A stretch of 64,000 nt of DNA, taken from assembly GCA_963710175.1 (NCBI GenBank), contig CAVPZC010000002.1:1674001-1738000 (forward strand), read 5' to 3'. The notes under the pieces were generated by a model. The model worked only from the letters and a program-made list of their open reading frames with translations, made no database searches and was not told the DNA's origin. Origin of the DNA: Phormidesmis sp963710175 (lineage in GTDB: Bacteria; Cyanobacteriota; Cyanobacteriia; Phormidesmidales; Phormidesmidaceae). How positions within the stretch are numbered: the first letter of the stretch is position 1; the number at the start of each line of letters is the position of its first letter. The translations under genes and the position numbers were made by a program. Of this stretch, positions 61,023 through 64,000 are shown piece by piece.

Positions 61023-62276
61023 ATGAGAAAACGAATTTTTCGAGCAGTGGTAGCGGCGGGATTGGCGATCGCCCTTTGGCTTGGCGTCAGCCCCCGTCAT
61101 ATCGGTGGCAATCTCCCCTCAGCTCTGGCCTTTACTAACCAACAGCAGATGGTTATGGAGGTCTGGCGAATCGTCAACCGCAGCTATCTAGATGAGACGT
61201 TCAATCATCAAAACTGGTGGTTTGTACGGCAGCGGGTACTGCGTCAGCAGTTGTCTACTTGGCCAGCGGCTTACCAGGCTATTCAAGAGATGCTGGCAGT
61301 ACTAGAAGATCCCTACACCCGATTTCTGCCGCCGTCTCAGTACCAGAGCTTGCAGACCAATACCAACGGTGAACTGCTCGGCGTGGGTTTACAAATTGCC
61401 AAAGATGAAGAAATCAGCCCGCTGCGAGTGATTACACCGATTGAAGGATCCCCAGCTGAGGCGGCAGGCCTGCTGCCGCTCGATGAAATTTTAGAAATCA
61501 ACGGCACGGCGACGAGCACACTGACGCTTGACGAGGCAGCAGCTCGAATGCGCGGGGCAATCGGCAGCCAGGTGACGCTGAAGGTGAGCCGAACCGACCA
61601 GTCTCCGTTTGAAGTGAACGTGCGGCGCGATCGCATCGAGATCAATCCGGTCTCGGCTGAGCTGCGGACTGAACCTGGACTGCCCAAGCTGGGCTATTTG
61701 CGGCTAGGCCAGTTCAACGGCAATGCCGTAGCAGAGCTGAGAACGGCTTTAGAAGACCTGGAACAACAGGGAGCAGACGCCTACATCTTAGATTTGCGTA
61801 ATAATCCTGGCGGGCTACTGCAAGCTGGAATTGAAATCGCCAGAATGTGGCTGGATGAGGGCACCGTCGTCTATACCGTTAACCGTCAGGGCTCTTTGGG
61901 CAACTACGATGCAATTGGCAAAGCGATCACCGCCGATCCGCTGGTAGTGCTCGTCAATCAGGGCACTGCCAGCGCCAGTGAAATTCTGGCAGGAGCTTTG
62001 CAAGACAACAGGCGCGCTCAGCTTGTCGGCGAAACGACCTTCGGCAAGGGCCTGATTCAATCGCTGTTTGATCTGCCCAACGGAGCCGGTCTTGCCGTCA
62101 CGATCGCTAAGTACGAAACCCCCAGCCATCGAGACATCAATAAGCTGGGCATTGACCCCGATCAGCTGGTGGCTAGCTCGACCGAGCAGCGTCAGCAGTT
62201 TGGCACCGACGCCGACGAGCAGTACAAAGCAGCAACGGCGCTGCTCGCTCAGTCGTTCGCGACAGCGCAGCGGTGA
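61023..62276 (+). CDS. ctpA: Carboxyl-terminal processing protease CtpA
   Basis: CtpA cuts the C-terminal extension of the D1 protein of photosystem II so that the manganese cluster can assemble. The 417-residue product has a signal peptide (about 1-35), a PDZ domain (about 105-190) and the S41 peptidase domain with the catalytic Ser in NQGTASASEILAGAL and Lys in VGETTFGKGLIQSLF. I start at the ATG at 61023; a TTG upstream adds 8 codons. It is divergent from petB. Confidence 0.93.
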   Translation: MRKRIFRAVVAAGLAIALWLGVSPRHIGGNLPSALAFTNQQQMVMEVWRIVNRSYLDETFNHQNWWFVRQRVLRQQLSTWPAAYQAIQEMLAVLEDPYTRFLPPSQYQSLQTNTNGELLGVGLQIAKDEEISPLRVITPIEGSPAEAAGLLPLDEILEINGTATSTLTLDEAAARMRGAIGSQVTLKVSRTDQSPFEVNVRRDRIEINPVSAELRTEPGLPKLGYLRLGQFNGNAVAELRTALEDLEQQGADAYILDLRNNPGGLLQAGIEIARMWLDEGTVVYTVNRQGSLGNYDAIGKAITADPLVVLVNQGTASASEILAGALQDNRRAQLVGETTFGKGLIQSLFDLPNGAGLAVTIAKYETPSHRDINKLGIDPDQLVASSTEQRQQFGTDADEQYKAATALLAQSFATAQR

Positions 62277-62334
62277 GTACTGTCAAGATCACGGTAGCTG
62301 ATGGACGCGGGGCAATCGCCAGCGGATAGCTTAT

Positions 62335-63606
62335 ATGGCAGGTAAAACGCGCACTTACCACGATCCACTGCACGGGGCGATTACGCTAAATAGCGACGAT
62401 CCAGTAGAGGCGCTGCTGACCCGTCTGATTGAGACCAGCGCTTTTCAAAGGCTGCGGCGAATTCGTCAGCTAGGACCAGCGAGTTTGACGTTTCACGGCG
62501 CTGAAACCTCGCGGTTTACCCACTCGCTAGGGGTGATGGCAGTGGCTCGGCGGGCGTTTGATCGGTTGGCGGGGTTGCATGAAGAGCTGCGATCGCACCG
62601 GGCGACAGTCCTCTGCGCGGCCCTCCTGCACGACATTGGCCACGGCCCATTTAGCCACACCGCAGAGGAGGTATTTGGCAGTCATCACGAGCACTGGACA
62701 ATGGCCGTGGTAGAAAAAATGCCTGATGTCAGGGAGCTGCTAGACCAGTTTGACCTAGGCTTGTGGCAGTCGGTGACTCAGGTATACAGGCACACTCATC
62801 CGGTGCCCTGTATCTGGCAACTGGTATCCAGCCAGCTGGATTGTGATCGGATCGATTACTTGATGCGGGATAGCTACTTTACCGGCGCTTCCTACGGTCA
62901 GTTAGACCTAGATCGAATTTTGCTAGCGCTGAACTACGATCCGCTCAGCCAGCAGCTGATTGTAGAAAACAAAGGACTCGCCGCCATTGAGCACTACCTG
63001 GTCGTGCGCTCCTTTATGCATGCTCAGATCTACAACCATCCTAAAAATCTCACAGCTACCTGGATTCTAGAGCAGGCTTTCAGCAGAGCCCGTGAATTGC
63101 TCGCACAAGAAGAACTGAGCGCTGACTCCACGGTAACTGCCTGGCTGCAAGGGCCAGTTGACCATCTGCCGTTAGCGCTCTACCTGGCAGGCGATGACAT
63201 TGTTTTTACCTATCACTTACAGCGCTGGCAGCATCACGCTGACCCCACACTGGCCGATTTTTGCCGCCGATACCTCGACCGCAAACTGCTGAAAACACTA
63301 GAAATCACCTACGCTACGCCAGCCGAGCAGGCGAGCTTGCTAGCAGGCGTGCAGCAACAGCTGACGGCGCAGGGAATTGACGCTGATCGCTATAGCGGGC
63401 TTCGCCACATTTGGAGTAAAGGCTACAGCATTTACCAAAAAGGCATAAAAATCAAAACTCGGCAGGGACTGCAAGATATTAAGCAGATTTCTCCCCTGGT
63501 GCAGACGCTGAGTCAGCCTGCTCAGCGAACCTGGCTGATCCATCCTCGGAATGTGACAGTTGGCCTCTGCCCGCTGCCAGAAAGAGAAGTGGTTAGTCCC
63601 GGATAA
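62335..63606 (+). CDS. HD domain phosphohydrolase (dGTPase-like)
   Basis: This 423-residue protein has an HD domain with the metal-binding residues in LCAALLHDIGHGPFSHTAEE (near residue 92), preceded by RLRRIRQLGPASLTFHGAET, which fits the dGTPase/SAMHD1-related HD family. The DCDRIDYLMRDSYFTG motif near 175 is also typical. It probably hydrolyses nucleotide triphosphates. It is convergent with the next gene. Confidence 0.88.
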   Translation: MAGKTRTYHDPLHGAITLNSDDPVEALLTRLIETSAFQRLRRIRQLGPASLTFHGAETSRFTHSLGVMAVARRAFDRLAGLHEELRSHRATVLCAALLHDIGHGPFSHTAEEVFGSHHEHWTMAVVEKMPDVRELLDQFDLGLWQSVTQVYRHTHPVPCIWQLVSSQLDCDRIDYLMRDSYFTGASYGQLDLDRILLALNYDPLSQQLIVENKGLAAIEHYLVVRSFMHAQIYNHPKNLTATWILEQAFSRARELLAQEELSADSTVTAWLQGPVDHLPLALYLAGDDIVFTYHLQRWQHHADPTLADFCRRYLDRKLLKTLEITYATPAEQASLLAGVQQQLTAQGIDADRYSGLRHIWSKGYSIYQKGIKIKTRQGLQDIKQISPLVQTLSQPAQRTWLIHPRNVTVGLCPLPEREVVSPG

Positions 63607-63621
63607 GGCACTTGATGACGG

Positions 63622-64000
63622 CTAAAGTCCTGGTTTGACTCGGGCTAGCGCTTCCCAGTCAGCAGCTTGAAGCTGGCTATAAGCTTGGGAAATCTTTTTT
63701 TCGCCGCGCAAAAATCCAGTGCTTGCTCCAGGGCAGATATAGCTGAGCGTATCGGGAGTAAAGGTAGTCAGGAGTTGTTGAGCATAGCGTAGCTGACGGG
63801 GCCAGTGAAAAGTTTTAGAAAGCCTCAGCGGTCTGGGCGCGCCATCGCGGTCGGGCAGCAGATGCCGGCCTGTGAACAGCACGCCGCCGTAATTGCTGTG
63901 ATAGAGGCAGGCAGCGCCTGGAGAATGGCCCGCACTCCAAAACGCCCGACTAGTTTGACTCATGACATACTCACGCTGAAAAGTCTGGGTAAGGGCAGTC
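63622..64000 (-). CDS. MBL-fold hydrolase, C-terminal part (cut by window end)
   Basis: The frame is open up to base 64000, so the protein continues beyond the window and only the C-terminal 125 residues are here. AGHSPGAACLYHSNYGGVLF followed by TGRHLLP matches the MBL-fold His motif and the later metal-ligand region, though the usual Asp after TG is replaced by Arg. An ATG at 63961-63963 is internal to the frame and should not be taken as start. Substrate unknown. Confidence 0.75.
   Translation of the reverse strand, partial: TALTQTFQREYVMSQTSRAFWSAGHSPGAACLYHSNYGGVLFTGRHLLPDRDGAPRPLRLSKTFHWPRQLRYAQQLLTTFTPDTLSYICPGASTGFLRGEKKISQAYSQLQAADWEALARVKPGL

Overview
The window is a piece of a cyanobacterial chromosome. 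The evidence is photosynthesis genes (petB, petD, ctpA), plastid-type conserved genes (relatives of ycf20, ycf23 and ycf37), a cyanobacterial Pho box in front of pstS, and very many copies of the HIP1 octamer GCGATCGC, the usual signature of this phylum. Most of the sequence is near 55-60 % G+C by eye. The gene set fits a filamentous or Leptolyngbya/Phormidesmis-like lineage, but the species cannot be named from sequence alone.

Layout. 1-4190: end of an ABC-2 exporter, a Uma2-family gene and a sugar-type binding lipoprotein. 4192-9196: the pilMNOQ operon for the type IV pilus. 9300-13000: an accessory island bounded by two copies of a purine/cytosine-type deaminase gene (left copy broken). 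It holds a HigBA-type toxin-antitoxin pair, a dead VapBC remnant and a low-G+C gene with a HEPN-like C-terminus. 13101-17653: a complete nucleoside-type (BMP) ABC transporter. 17736-18604: a 345-bp MITE-like element with a 9-bp target duplication, a frameshifted DUF433/DUF5615 toxin-antitoxin remnant, half of a dispersed repeat and a terminator. 18661-21575: small membrane proteins and a cytochrome P450. 21591-23194: a second low-G+C accessory patch with a Phd-like protein, two unknown overlapping genes and a PD-(D/E)XK-like protein. 23360-25957: acnB. 26243-28777: membrane protein, LytR-CpsA-Psr protein, pRiA4b ORF-3-like protein.

29025-31733: a signalling cluster of an unknown V4R-like protein, a Roadblock/LC7 protein, a small GTPase and a PATAN (DUF4388) protein, with an unusually structured spacer before the GTPase. 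31751-37404: GHL10-type glycosidase, FAD oxidoreductase, YaaW-like protein, J-domain protein with DUF3143 partner, DCC protein. 37487-41500: Pho box and pstSCAB. 41517-49447: DUF445, ubiE/menG, response regulator, VOC protein, SGNH hydrolase, Gfo/Idh/MocA oxidoreductase, CNNM/CBS transporter. 49598: a CAU-anticodon tRNA. 50418-54796: pyrE, Ycf23-like, rpmI-rplT, amino-acid binding protein, Ycf37-like TPR protein, KDPG aldolase. 54793-59144: Ycf20-like, secreted and zinc-ribbon proteins, glycosyltransferase, GDP-mannose dehydratase-like protein, anti-sigma-type ATPase. 59436-64000: petB-petD divergent from ctpA, an HD phosphohydrolase, and a cut-off MBL-fold protein.

The most unusual material is in the non-coding DNA. 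A roughly 105-bp structured repeat occurs in two full copies and one half copy. Its flanking hairpins have different stems but nearly the same 8-nt loop (AATGCATC or AATGCCTC), and a third hairpin with that loop stands alone at 36943-36970. Toxin-antitoxin systems in several states of decay sit in the same island-like stretches. No CRISPR array, rRNA or prophage was found.
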